From Nocardioides sp. (GTDB lineage: Bacteria > Actinomycetota > Actinomycetes > Propionibacteriales > Nocardioidaceae), in NCBI RefSeq assembly GCF_030655615.1, contig NZ_JAURVJ010000217.1, positions 1 to 33,956 of the forward strand: DNA of 33,956 bases. Direction: 5' to 3'. Every line of letters begins with the position of its first letter. Positions within the stretch are counted from its first letter, which is position 1. Shown piece after piece: positions 1 through 7,062 of the stretch. Under the pieces are notes generated by a model, which saw only the letters and a program-made list of their open reading frames with translations, made no database searches and was not told the DNA's origin. The position numbers and the translations under genes were made by a program.

Positions 1-624
1 CTCGCCCAGCTCGCCGCCGAGGGCCCCCGGGCCGTCGACCCGCCCCCGCCGCCTCCCCACCAGGCGGTCGTGGTCGACCTGGCCGCCCGTCGCCGGCGCC
101 GGGTCACCGGCCTGCTCGGGGCGGCCGCCGCGGTCGTCGTGCTCGGGATCGGGGTGTCCCAGGTGGTCGACCTCGGCGAGAGCGCCAGCGACGACTCCGA
201 CTCCGCCGGCGCCAGCTCCAGCCAGGCCGATCAACCCGAGGGCGCGGCGGAGGGACGACCCAACGCACCCTCTCTCGCACCCGGGGACGGCCCCGACGAG
301 GGCACCACCGACGACGAGTCCCTGCCCGCCGCCGTGCCCCAGGTCGGCCGCAAGGGCTTCAAGGACTCGGTGACGCGGCTGCGCGGGTCGGAGTCGGTGG
401 CCTCGTCCGAGGGCGTGCCGCTCAACGGTGACCAGCTGACCTCGGAGTCGATGTTCGTGTGCCCCACCAACGACTGGGGCGCCGGCCAGCTGGTCGCGGT
501 CAGCTATCTCGGCGGGCCGGCGGTGCTGGCCTACCGGCCGCCGACCGGAGACACCCAGTCGGTCGAGCTGCTGCAGTGCGGCAGTGGCGCGGTGCTGCGC
601 TCCGTCGTCATCCCCTCCTCCTGA
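1..624 (+). CDS. Membrane anti-sigma-factor-like protein, 5'-partial (RsmA-type position)
   Basis: The reading frame is open to the left edge, so the N-terminus lies outside the window. The visible part has an acidic/alanine start, a proline run, an Arg-rich stop-transfer stretch (about residues 31-36 of the visible frame), one hydrophobic segment rich in Ala and Val (about 38-60), a Ser/Asp/Gly-rich linker and a roughly 100-residue C-terminal domain with two cysteines. This is the layout of a single-pass anti-sigma factor with a cytoplasmic N-terminal domain. Its place directly upstream of trxB-trxA matches actinobacterial loci where sigM and its anti-sigma gene precede trxB. The sigma-binding domain is not visible, so the role rests on topology and synteny. 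A lipoprotein-like or unknown membrane protein is the alternative. Confidence 0.6.
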   Translation, partial: LAQLAAEGPRAVDPPPPPPHQAVVVDLAARRRRRVTGLLGAAAAVVVLGIGVSQVVDLGESASDDSDSAGASSSQADQPEGAAEGRPNAPSLAPGDGPDEGTTDDESLPAAVPQVGRKGFKDSVTRLRGSESVASSEGVPLNGDQLTSESMFVCPTNDWGAGQLVAVSYLGGPAVLAYRPPTGDTQSVELLQCGSGAVLRSVVIPSS

Positions 625-667
625 CGTCGGACCCGCGTGCGGGCCACCTCGTCGAGGGCGGGCCCGC

Positions 668-693
668 GGAATGGTCCTCCCCTACGATTCGTT
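668..693 (+). promoter_or_regulatory. SigR/SigH-type promoter of trxBA
   Basis: GGAAT at 668-672 and GTT at 691-693 are separated by exactly 18 nt. This is the known consensus for thiol-oxidative-stress sigma factors (Streptomyces SigR, mycobacterial SigH), whose classic target is trxBA. Transcription would start near 700, just upstream of trxB. The match is seen directly. The sigma factor assignment is inferred. Confidence 0.72.
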
Positions 694-745
694 GCAGCGA
701 CAGGACCTCATGTCCCCGCCCGCCACCTCGAGGAGACCGCACCGC

Positions 746-1744
746 ATGTCCCAGCCTGAGCCCCGCAACGTCATCATCATCGGCTCCGGGCCGACCGGCT
801 ACACGGCGGCCGTCTACGCCGCCCGGGCCAGCCTCGAGCCACTCGTCTTCGAGGGCTCGGTGACCGCCGGCGGCGCGCTGATGAACACCACCGAGGTCGA
901 GAACTTCCCGGGTTTCCGCGACGGCATCATGGGCCCGGCCCTCATGGACGAGATGCGCGCACAGGCCGAGCGCTTCGGTGCCGAGCTCGTGCCCGACGAC
1001 GTCGTGGCCGTCGAGCTCGAGGGCGACGTCAAGGTCGTCCGCACCGCCACCGACACCTACACGGCGCGAGCGGTGATCCTGGCGACGGGCTCCGGCTACC
1101 GCAAGCTTGAGCTCCCCAACGAGGACGCGCTCTCCGGACGCGGCGTCTCCTGGTGCGCGACCTGCGACGGCTTCTTCTTCCGCGAGCAGCACATCGCCGT
1201 CGTCGGCGGCGGTGACTCCGCGATCGAGGAGGCCACCTTCCTCACCCGGTTCGGGTCCAAGGTCTCGCTCATCGTGCGCCGTGACGAGCTCCGCGCCTCC
1301 AAGATCATGCAGGAGCGCGCCTTCGCCGACCCCAAGCTCGAGATCGTGTGGAACTCGGCCGTCGACTCCATCAACGGCGCCGAGAGCCTCGAGTCCGTCA
1401 CGCTGGTCGACACCGTCACCGGCGACAAGCGCGACCTCGACGCCACCGGCCTCTTCATCGCCATCGGTCACGACCCCCGGTCCGAGCTGTTCAAGGGCCA
1501 GGTCGACCTCGACGACAACGGCTATGTGCTCGCGGGCCACCCCGGCACCGCGACCAACCTGCCCGGCGTCTTCGCCGCCGGTGACCTCGTCGACCACATC
1601 TACCGCCAGGCGATCACCGCCGCCGGGACCGGCTGTGCCGCGGCCCTCGACGCCGAGCGCTACCTGTCCGAGCTCGACCACGTGGCCAGCACCGGTGCCG
1701 AGGCCAAGTCCCGCGCCGACGCCGAGACCGTGCTCGACCTCTGA
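746..1744 (+). CDS. trxB: Thioredoxin-disulfide reductase
   Basis: The product is a 332-residue flavoprotein that passes electrons from NADPH to thioredoxin in the cytoplasm. The FAD-binding GSGPTG motif lies near residue 12. The redox motif CATC (Cys137, Cys140) is followed by Asp. The NADPH-binding [10 protein letters not shown] stretch follows at about 155, and the C-terminal GVFAAGD FAD motif is present. Length is normal for the low-Mr family. ATG 746 is chosen because GAGGAG (730-735) sits 10 nt upstream. The in-frame ATG at 710 lacks such a site and would lie almost on the predicted start of transcription. trxA follows after 70 nt, so the two form an operon behind the SigR-like promoter. 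Confidence 0.97.
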   Translation: MSQPEPRNVIIIGSGPTGYTAAVYAARASLEPLVFEGSVTAGGALMNTTEVENFPGFRDGIMGPALMDEMRAQAERFGAELVPDDVVAVELEGDVKVVRTATDTYTARAVILATGSGYRKLELPNEDALSGRGVSWCATCDGFFFREQHIAVVGGGDSAIEEATFLTRFGSKVSLIVRRDELRASKIMQERAFADPKLEIVWNSAVDSINGAESLESVTLVDTVTGDKRDLDATGLFIAIGHDPRSELFKGQVDLDDNGYVLAGHPGTATNLPGVFAAGDLVDHIYRQAITAAGTGCAAALDAERYLSELDHVASTGAEAKSRADAETVLDL

Positions 1745-1814
1745 ACCACCGGCCGGGAACACCGGCCGCACCCGGGGCGTTCACCCCACACAACTTCGAG
1801 AGATGGGAACATCC

Positions 1815-2141
1815 GTGGCCAACATCGCAGCCGTCACCGACGCCGAGTTCGAGACCCAGGTCCTGCAGTCCGAGCGTCCGGTGCTCGTCGACTTCTGGGC
1901 GGAGTGGTGCGGCCCGTGCCGCCAGGTCGCCCCGATCCTCGACGAGATCGCCACCCAGCACGGCGAGAAGATCAAGTTCCTCAAGATGAACGTCGACGAG
2001 AACCCCGTCACGCCGTCGTCCTACCGCGTGACCGGCATCCCGACGATCAACGTCTACCAGGGTGGCGAGGTCGTCCGCAGCATCGTCGGCGCCCGCCCCA
2101 AGGCCGCGCTGCTCAAGGAGCTCGAAGAGTTCACCGCGTGA
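1815..2141 (+). CDS. trxA: Thioredoxin
   Basis: The product is a 108-residue cytoplasmic dithiol-disulfide oxidoreductase and the substrate of the TrxB encoded upstream. From GTG 1815, the WCGPC active site falls at Cys32 and Cys35, the numbering usual in the family, and the cis-proline motif TGIPT follows near residue 75. The preceding VLVDFWAEW strand is classic thioredoxin. An in-frame ATG at 1803 would add four residues (MGTS). GTG is preferred because the resulting N-terminus resembles other actinobacterial thioredoxins and the purine-rich stretch 1797-1808 then lies at a workable distance. The gene ends just before a 32-nt perfect palindrome. Confidence 0.96.
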   Translation: MANIAAVTDAEFETQVLQSERPVLVDFWAEWCGPCRQVAPILDEIATQHGEKIKFLKMNVDENPVTPSSYRVTGIPTINVYQGGEVVRSIVGARPKAALLKELEEFTA

Positions 2142-2153
2142 CCCAGCTCCACC

Positions 2154-2185
2154 GCTGACCCGTCGTAGATCTACGACGGGTCAGC
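2154..2185. terminator. Bidirectional palindromic terminator between trxA and the GNAT gene
   Basis: This is a perfect 32-nt palindrome (16-nt arms, no spacer, centre AGATCT). As RNA it can form a stem of about 14 bp on either strand. It begins 12 nt after the trxA stop. On the minus strand it includes the stop codon (2171-2173) and the last codons of the GNAT gene. A short T-containing run (TGCTT) follows on the plus strand. This is the expected layout of a shared terminator for convergent genes. Confidence 0.7.
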
Positions 2186-2839
2186 TGCTTCTCGGGGGAC
2201 CGTGCCGTCGCGCAGCGACGGCCGAGGGGCCGGCGTGGGGCGCACCGCGCCGACCAGCCGCTCGATGGCCGCCTCGACCTCGTCCTTCCAGCTGAGCGCG
2301 GAGCGCAGGTCCATCCGCATCCGCGGGGTCGTGGGGTGGGCACGGTGCGTGCGGAAGCCCACGTGCGCCAGGAAGTCGACCGACACGACGCACCGACCGC
2401 GCGAGCGGGTGTCGCCGAAGGCCTCGACGGCCCGGATGCCGCCGCGCTCGACGAGGTCACGCGCCATGGCCTGGACGAGCATCCGGCCGATGCCGCCGCC
2501 GGCGTGCTCCGGGGCGACGTACGCCGCCGTCAGCAGCACCGCGTCCGACGACACCGGCGCCGTCGGGTAGGCGTCGGAGCCGGGGACGAAGGCGGGGGGC
2601 GCGTAGACGACGTAGCCGACAGCGACGTCGTCGACGGTCGCCACGCGACCGCACGACCCCCACTCGCGCAGCACCCACGAGAGCCAGGCGTCCTTTTCGG
2701 CCGCGGCCTCCTCGGTGGAGCCGAGCCGACCTCGGCGTACGGGGTCGAGCTCCCAGCGCACGCACGAGCGGCACGGCACCCCGCTCTCCCCCAGGGCCGT
2801 GAGCCGGTCGGGGGTGAGCCGCACGATCCGGCGGGTCAT
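2171..2839 (-). CDS. GNAT-family N-acetyltransferase
   Basis: The product is a 222-residue predicted acetyl-CoA-dependent acyltransferase of unknown substrate. The acetyl-CoA pyrophosphate-binding loop is seen at about residues 111-119 (EHAGGGIGR), followed by the helix expected in GNAT folds. Preceding strands read VAVGYVVYAPP and VLLTAAYV. The N-terminus has an unusual CRSCVRWEL stretch with Cys23 and Cys26, which could bind a metal or be redox-active. Redox control would suit a neighbour of trxBA, but that is speculation. It is convergent with trxA and divergent from the aminotransferase, with a 45-nt shared promoter gap. The C-terminal codons lie inside the terminator palindrome. Confidence 0.85.
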   Translation of the reverse strand: MTRRIVRLTPDRLTALGESGVPCRSCVRWELDPVRRGRLGSTEEAAAEKDAWLSWVLREWGSCGRVATVDDVAVGYVVYAPPAFVPGSDAYPTAPVSSDAVLLTAAYVAPEHAGGGIGRMLVQAMARDLVERGGIRAVEAFGDTRSRGRCVVSVDFLAHVGFRTHRAHPTTPRMRMDLRSALSWKDEVEAAIERLVGAVRPTPAPRPSLRDGTVPREAADPS

Positions 2840-2847
2840 GAAACCCA

Positions 2848-2878
2848 AGGGTAGGCGACCCGGTCGACCTGTCAGGAT
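2848..2878. promoter_or_regulatory. Overlapping divergent promoters for the GNAT and aminotransferase genes
   Basis: On the minus strand, CTGACA (2875-2870) and TACCCT (2853-2848) are 16 nt apart and lie 8 nt before the GNAT ATG. On the plus strand, CAGGAT (2873-2878) is a -10-like element exactly 6 nt before the aminotransferase ATG, with no ribosome-binding site between them. The plus-strand -10 overlaps the minus-strand -35, so the two promoters may exclude each other. Assignment is by motif only. Confidence 0.42.
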
Positions 2879-2884
2879 TGTCCG

Positions 2885-4099
2885 ATGCGCCAGATCCGCC
2901 AGAGCAAGAAGCTGCACGACGTTCGCTACGACGTACGGGGGCCGATCCTGGTCGAGGCCCAGCGGCTCGAGGCCGAGGGTCACCGCATCCTCAAGCTCAA
3001 CATCGGCAACCCGGCGCCGTTCGGCTTCGAGGCCCCCGAGGCGATCCTGGCCGACGTCACCCACCACCTGGCCGACTCGCAGGGCTACAGCGACTCGCGC
3101 GGGATCTTCTCCGCCCGGACCGCGGTCGCGCAGTACTACCAGCAGCGCGGCCTGCGCGACACCAACGTCGACGACGTCTTCATCGGCAACGGGGTCTCCG
3201 AGCTGATCTCGATGGTGCTCCAGGCGTTCCTCGACGACGGCAACGAGATCCTGGTGCCCGCCCCCGACTACCCGCTGTGGACGGGTGCGGTCACCCTCTC
3301 GGGAGGCACCCCCGTCCACTACCTGTGCGACGAGGCCAACGGCTGGAACCCCGACCTGGCCGACATCGAGGCCAAGATCACCGAGAACACCCACGGCATC
3401 GTCATCATCAACCCCAACAACCCCACGGGGGCGGTCTACAGCAAGGAGGTCGTCGACGGCCTGGTCGACATCGCCCGGCGCCACGACCTCGTGGTCTTCG
3501 CCGACGAGATCTACGAGAAGATCATCTTCGACGACGCCGTCCACCACCACGCAGCGGCCTCGGGCGGCGCCGACGTCCTGGTCCTGACCTTCAGCGGCCT
3601 GTCCAAGGCCTACCGGGTCTGCGGCTACCGGGCCGGCTGGGTGATGATCTCCGGGCCCCAGGAGGTCGCGACCGACTTCCTCGAGGGCCTGACACTGATC
3701 GCCAACATGCGGATGTGCTCCAACGTGCCGGCCCAGCACGCGATCCAGACCGCCCTGGGCGGCTACCAGTCCATCCAGGAGCTGATCGTGCCCGGCGGGC
3801 GGTTCTACGAGCAGAGCATGCTCGCCCACCGGCTCCTCAACGAGATCCCCGGCGTGTCGTCGGTCAAGCCGAGCGGGGCGCTCTACTGCTTCCCGCGGCT
3901 CGACCCCGAGGTCTACGCCATCGACGACGACGAGGCGTTCGTCATCGACCTCCTGCGGGCCAAGAAGATCCTGGTCACCCACGGGACGGGCTTCAACTGG
4001 CCCTCACCCGACCACTTCCGGCTGGTCACGCTGCCCGACGTCGCCATGCTCGAGGAGGCGATCGGCCGGATCGCCGACTTCCTCGCGACCCGGCGCTGA
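2885..4099 (+). CDS. PLP-dependent class I aminotransferase (alanine/aspartate type)
   Basis: The product is a 404-residue fold-type I aminotransferase with Lys241 as the likely Schiff-base lysine in SGLSKAYRVCGYRAGW. Further family marks are the INPNNPTGAVY strand-loop, the FADEIYEK motif with the pyridine-binding Asp, and the N-terminal LNIGNPAPFGF substrate region. The closest remembered relatives are actinobacterial AlaA/AspC-type enzymes that move the amino group between glutamate and pyruvate or a similar oxo acid. The exact substrate cannot be read from sequence. The ATG lies 6 nt after a -10-like CAGGAT and has no Shine-Dalgarno sequence, so the message may be leaderless. plsC follows after 31 nt and may be co-transcribed. 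Confidence 0.93.
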   Translation: MRQIRQSKKLHDVRYDVRGPILVEAQRLEAEGHRILKLNIGNPAPFGFEAPEAILADVTHHLADSQGYSDSRGIFSARTAVAQYYQQRGLRDTNVDDVFIGNGVSELISMVLQAFLDDGNEILVPAPDYPLWTGAVTLSGGTPVHYLCDEANGWNPDLADIEAKITENTHGIVIINPNNPTGAVYSKEVVDGLVDIARRHDLVVFADEIYEKIIFDDAVHHHAAASGGADVLVLTFSGLSKAYRVCGYRAGWVMISGPQEVATDFLEGLTLIANMRMCSNVPAQHAIQTALGGYQSIQELIVPGGRFYEQSMLAHRLLNEIPGVSSVKPSGALYCFPRLDPEVYAIDDDEAFVIDLLRAKKILVTHGTGFNWPSPDHFRLVTLPDVAMLEEAIGRIADFLATRR

Positions 4100-4130
4100 C
4101 GACGGCGGGATCCGTGGGAGGCTCGCCCTC

Positions 4131-4910
4131 ATGCGTGACATCACCTACCCGCCGATCATCCTGACGGCCAAGGCGGCTTTCCGGCTGCTGGGCCAGACCT
4201 TCCAGATGAGCGGCACCGAGCACGTCCCGCGCGACGGCGGGGTGCTGCTGGCCGTCAACCACATCGGCTACGTCGACTTCATCTACGGCGGGCTGGCCGC
4301 CAACCCGTCGGGGCGCAAGGTCCGGTTCATGGCGAAGCGCGAGCTGTTCGACCACAAGCTGACCGGCCCGCTGATGCGGTCGCTGCACCACATCGAGGTC
4401 GACCGCGGCGCCGGCACCCAGTCCATGCGGACGGCGCTCGACTACCTGAAGGCGGGCGAGGCCGTCGGGATCTTCCCCGAGGCCACCATCTCGCGCTCGT
4501 TCGAGCTCAAGGAGTTCAAGAACGGAGCGGTGCGGATCGCGGCCGAGGCCGGAGTGCCGCTGGTCCCGGTCATCCTGTGGGGGACGCAGCGGATGATGAC
4601 CAAGGGCCAGGACCGTGACTTCTCCCGGGGCAAGACGATCGCCGTCCGGGTCGCCCCCCCGATGTACCCCACCGGGGAGGACCCGGCCGCCGAGACGGCC
4701 GCGCTGCACCGCGTCATGACCTCGCTGCTCGACGAGACCATCCGCACCTATCCCACGGACGAGCAGCCACCCGGCTCGTGGTGGCTGCCCGCGTCCTACG
4801 GCGGCAGCGCACCGACACCCGAGGAGGCGGAGCAGCTCGACGTCGAGGAGAAGCGGGCCCGAGCGGCGAAGCGAGCCGCCCAGCGTGCGGCACGGCAAAG
4901 CGACTCGTAG
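4131..4910 (+). CDS. 1-acyl-sn-glycerol-3-phosphate acyltransferase (PlsC/LPLAT family)
   Basis: The product is a 259-residue membrane-associated acyltransferase of phospholipid synthesis. Motif I is NHIGYVD, giving the catalytic His44-x4-Asp49 pair. The glycerol-phosphate-binding motif appears as FPEATIS near residue 119, and VPLVPVILWG near 142 is the usual motif IV region. The C-terminal 40 residues are charged and Ala/Arg-rich. It lies 31 nt after the aminotransferase and is convergent with parB across a 44-nt AT-rich gap. The precise acyl acceptor is not determined, and other LPLAT subfamilies share the motifs. Confidence 0.9.
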   Translation: MRDITYPPIILTAKAAFRLLGQTFQMSGTEHVPRDGGVLLAVNHIGYVDFIYGGLAANPSGRKVRFMAKRELFDHKLTGPLMRSLHHIEVDRGAGTQSMRTALDYLKAGEAVGIFPEATISRSFELKEFKNGAVRIAAEAGVPLVPVILWGTQRMMTKGQDRDFSRGKTIAVRVAPPMYPTGEDPAAETAALHRVMTSLLDETIRTYPTDEQPPGSWWLPASYGGSAPTPEEAEQLDVEEKRARAAKRAAQRAARQSDS

Positions 4911-4940
4911 ACATGTCGGTTTAGTGATTTATCGACATAT
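4911..4940. terminator. Possible bidirectional terminator between plsC and parB
   Basis: ATGTCG (4913-4918) and CGACAT (4933-4938) form a 6-bp inverted repeat with a 14-nt AT-rich loop, directly after the plsC stop codon and before the parB stop. The segment is strikingly AT-rich for this chromosome. The short stem makes terminator function uncertain. A protein-binding site is possible. Confidence 0.4.
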
Positions 4941-4954
4941 ATGCCGTGCTGAGC

Positions 4955-5938
4955 TCAGACCGGACGGTCGTCCCGGTTGCGCGGGTCCATGATGTCGACA
5001 ATGCGTCGTAGGTCGTCGAGCGACGCGAACTCCACGGTGACCTTGCCCTTGCGCTGACCCAGCTCGACCCGCACGCGAGTCTCCAACCGGTCCGACAGTC
5101 GCTCGGCCAGGTCGGCCAGTCCGGGAGCCGTCGGCTTGCGCCGGACCTGACGCGTCGTCCGGCCGGCCAGCTCACCGTCGGCCACGGCGACGATCTCCTC
5201 GAGGCCGCGGACGCTGATGCCCTCGGCGACCACGCGTTGGGCCAACCGGTCCTGCAGGTCGCCGTCGTCGACGGATAGCAGGCTCCGTGCGTGACCGGCC
5301 GACAGCACCCCGGCCGCGACCCGGCGCTGGACGGCTGGGCTGAGCTTCATCAGCCGGATGGTGTTGCTGATCTGGGGCCGGGACCGGCCGATGCGCGCGG
5401 CGAGCTCCTCGTGGGTGCAGGAGAAGTCCTCGAGGAGCTGGGAGTAGGCCGCCGCCTCCTCGAGCGGGTTGAGCTGGCTGCGGTGGAGGTTCTCCAGGAG
5501 AGCGTCGCGGAGCATGTCCACGTCGTCGGTCTGACGGACGATCGCCGGGATGGCGGTCATGCCGGCCTGCTGCGAGGCACGCCACCGCCGCTCCCCCATG
5601 ATCAGCTCATAGCTGTCCGGACCGACCAGCCGCACGACGACGGGTTGGAGCAGTCCGACCTCCTTGACGGAGTGCACCAGCTCCGCCATCGCCTCCTCGT
5701 CGAAGACCTGACGGGGCTGCACCGCGTTGGGCCGGATGTGGTCGATCGGCAGCTCGGCGAAGTAGGCGCCCTCGACGGGGGCCAGCTCGGTGCCGTTGGC
5801 GATGACGCTGCCCGGGTCGATCGGAGTCTGGGGCTCGACGCCGGTGGGCTCCGGGCCGGTCGCGACGGATGGCGGCGCCGTCGGGATCAGCGAGCCCAGG
5901 CCACGGCCCAGGCCACGTCTCGGGGTCGGCGTGCTCAT
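4955..5938 (-). CDS. parB: Chromosome-partitioning protein ParB (Spo0J/CTPase)
   Basis: The product is a 327-residue CTP-dependent DNA clamp that loads at parS and helps segregate replicated origins and load SMC. Domains in order: an N-terminal ParA-contacting peptide (RRGLGRGLGSLI, residues 7-18), a disordered linker, the ParB/Srx CTP-binding domain with GERRWRA at 115-121 and ENLHRSQLNPLEEA at 149-162, a parS-reading helix-turn-helix at about 174-195, and a C-terminal dimerisation domain from about 270. The start codon overlaps the parA stop by one base (TGATG), indicating translational coupling. Confidence 0.97.
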   Translation of the reverse strand: MSTPTPRRGLGRGLGSLIPTAPPSVATGPEPTGVEPQTPIDPGSVIANGTELAPVEGAYFAELPIDHIRPNAVQPRQVFDEEAMAELVHSVKEVGLLQPVVVRLVGPDSYELIMGERRWRASQQAGMTAIPAIVRQTDDVDMLRDALLENLHRSQLNPLEEAAAYSQLLEDFSCTHEELAARIGRSRPQISNTIRLMKLSPAVQRRVAAGVLSAGHARSLLSVDDGDLQDRLAQRVVAEGISVRGLEEIVAVADGELAGRTTRQVRRKPTAPGLADLAERLSDRLETRVRVELGQRKGKVTVEFASLDDLRRIVDIMDPRNRDDRPV

Positions 5939-6924
5939 CAGCGGGCCCCCTTCGTGGCGATCTCGCGGGCGGCCTCGAAGTAGGAGAGCGCACCCGGCGA
6001 ACCGGGGTCGTAGGTCATCACGGTCTGGCCGTAGGACGGAGCCTCGGACACCCGGACGGAGCGCGGGATGTTGGTGCGCAGCACCTGGTCGCCGAAGTGG
6101 CCGCGGACCTCCTCCGCCACGCCGGCCGCCAGCCGGGTGCGGGCGTCGTACATGGTGAGCAGGATGGTGGTCACCGCGAGGTCGGGGTTGAGGTGGGCAC
6201 GCACCATGTCCACGGTCTCCAGGAGCTGGCCCAGGCCCTCGAGGGCGTAGTACTCGGCCTGGATCGGGATCATCATCTCGTCGCCCGCGACCAGGGCGTT
6301 CAGGGTGAGCAGCCCCAGGGAGGGCGGGCAGTCGATGAGGACGTAGTCGAAGCGTTCCTCGACCTCGGCGGCCCTCACGGCGTCGGTGACGACCCAGGGG
6401 TGGCCGTGGATCGCCTTGCGCAGTCGGCCCTCGCGGGCAACCACGCTGACGAGCTCGATCTCGGCGCCGGCGAGGTCGATCGTGGCGGGTACGACGAACA
6501 GCCCGGGGAGGTCGGGGCTCGCCACGGCGATCTCCTCGAGCGGCCGGCCGTCGACGAGTCCGTCGTAGGTGGAGGGGACGCCGCGCCGGTGCTCGATGCT
6601 GAGCGCGGTGGAGGCGTTGCCCTGGGGGTCGAGGTCGATGACGAGCACCCGCTGACCGAGCTGGGCCAGAGCGGCGGCGACGTTGACGGTCGTGGTCGTC
6701 TTGCCGACGCCGCCCTTCTGGTTGGCCACCACCATGACGCGCGTCGAGCGCGGGCGCGGCACGGCTCCGGCGCGGCCCGGAGCGGCCTGTGTCTGCCGGG
6801 CCAGCAGGCTGTGCTGCGCCGCCCGAGCCAGGGGAGTGGCCTCGGCGTCGTAGGCGTCGTCGAGGGAAGCGAGATCGCCCGCAGTGCGCGGTCCGGCCGG
6901 GTTGGATCCCGAGGGGGTGGTCAC
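5938..6924 (-). CDS. parA: Chromosome-partitioning ATPase ParA (Soj)
   Basis: The product is a 328-residue deviant-Walker ATPase that binds nucleoid DNA and is stimulated by ParB. The deviant Walker A KGGVGKTTT begins at Lys70, with the signature lysine present. Walker A' VIDLDPQGNAS and Walker B VLIDCPPSLG follow. A roughly 60-residue N-terminal extension precedes the ATPase core, as is common in actinobacteria. The start is GTG 6924. Its ribosome-binding site (GGAG, about 6931-6934 on the minus strand) touches a parS site at 6934-6949, so ParB bound there could repress parAB. That regulation is inferred. Confidence 0.96.
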   Translation of the reverse strand: MTTPSGSNPAGPRTAGDLASLDDAYDAEATPLARAAQHSLLARQTQAAPGRAGAVPRPRSTRVMVVANQKGGVGKTTTTVNVAAALAQLGQRVLVIDLDPQGNASTALSIEHRRGVPSTYDGLVDGRPLEEIAVASPDLPGLFVVPATIDLAGAEIELVSVVAREGRLRKAIHGHPWVVTDAVRAAEVEERFDYVLIDCPPSLGLLTLNALVAGDEMMIPIQAEYYALEGLGQLLETVDMVRAHLNPDLAVTTILLTMYDARTRLAAGVAEEVRGHFGDQVLRTNIPRSVRVSEAPSYGQTVMTYDPGSPGALSYFEAAREIATKGAR

Positions 6925-6933
6925 AGGTCACTC

Positions 6934-6949
6934 CGTTTCACGTGAAACA
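6934..6949. promoter_or_regulatory. parS site 1 (parA leader)
   Basis: The 16-mer matches the bacterial parS consensus TGTTTCACGTGAAACA at 15 of 16 positions, with C for T at the first base. The inner 14-bp palindrome is perfect. It lies 9 nt upstream of the parA start codon and touches its ribosome-binding site. Confidence 0.93.
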
Positions 6950-6987
6950 AGCAGCATGCCAGTGATGACTGACATGGTCGTTCGGGC

Positions 6988-7052
6988 TGGGGACAACTCA
7001 TCCCGATCTGTGGATAACTCCGCTTTCTCAGGCGTGGAGGGCCGGTGGATAA
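6988..7052. promoter_or_regulatory. Three DnaA boxes between rsmG and parA
   Basis: All three read on the same strand: TTGTCCCCA (complement of 6988-6996), a perfect TTATCCACA (complement of 7009-7017) and TTATCCACC (complement of 7044-7052). They lie in the 138-nt gap between the parA start and the rsmG stop, next to parS site 1. A role in controlling parAB or in binding DnaA near the origin is inferred. Confidence 0.6.
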
Positions 7053-7062
7053 CTTCGTGGCC

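Noticed and set aside
584..745. Upstream in-frame extension of trxB
   Set aside because: It contains no flavoprotein sequence, spans the SigR-like promoter and ends at a good ribosome-binding site for ATG 746.
4911..4945. AT-rich segment as a dif/XerCD site
   Set aside because: It lacks the two conserved recombinase half-sites, and dif is expected near the terminus, not at the origin.
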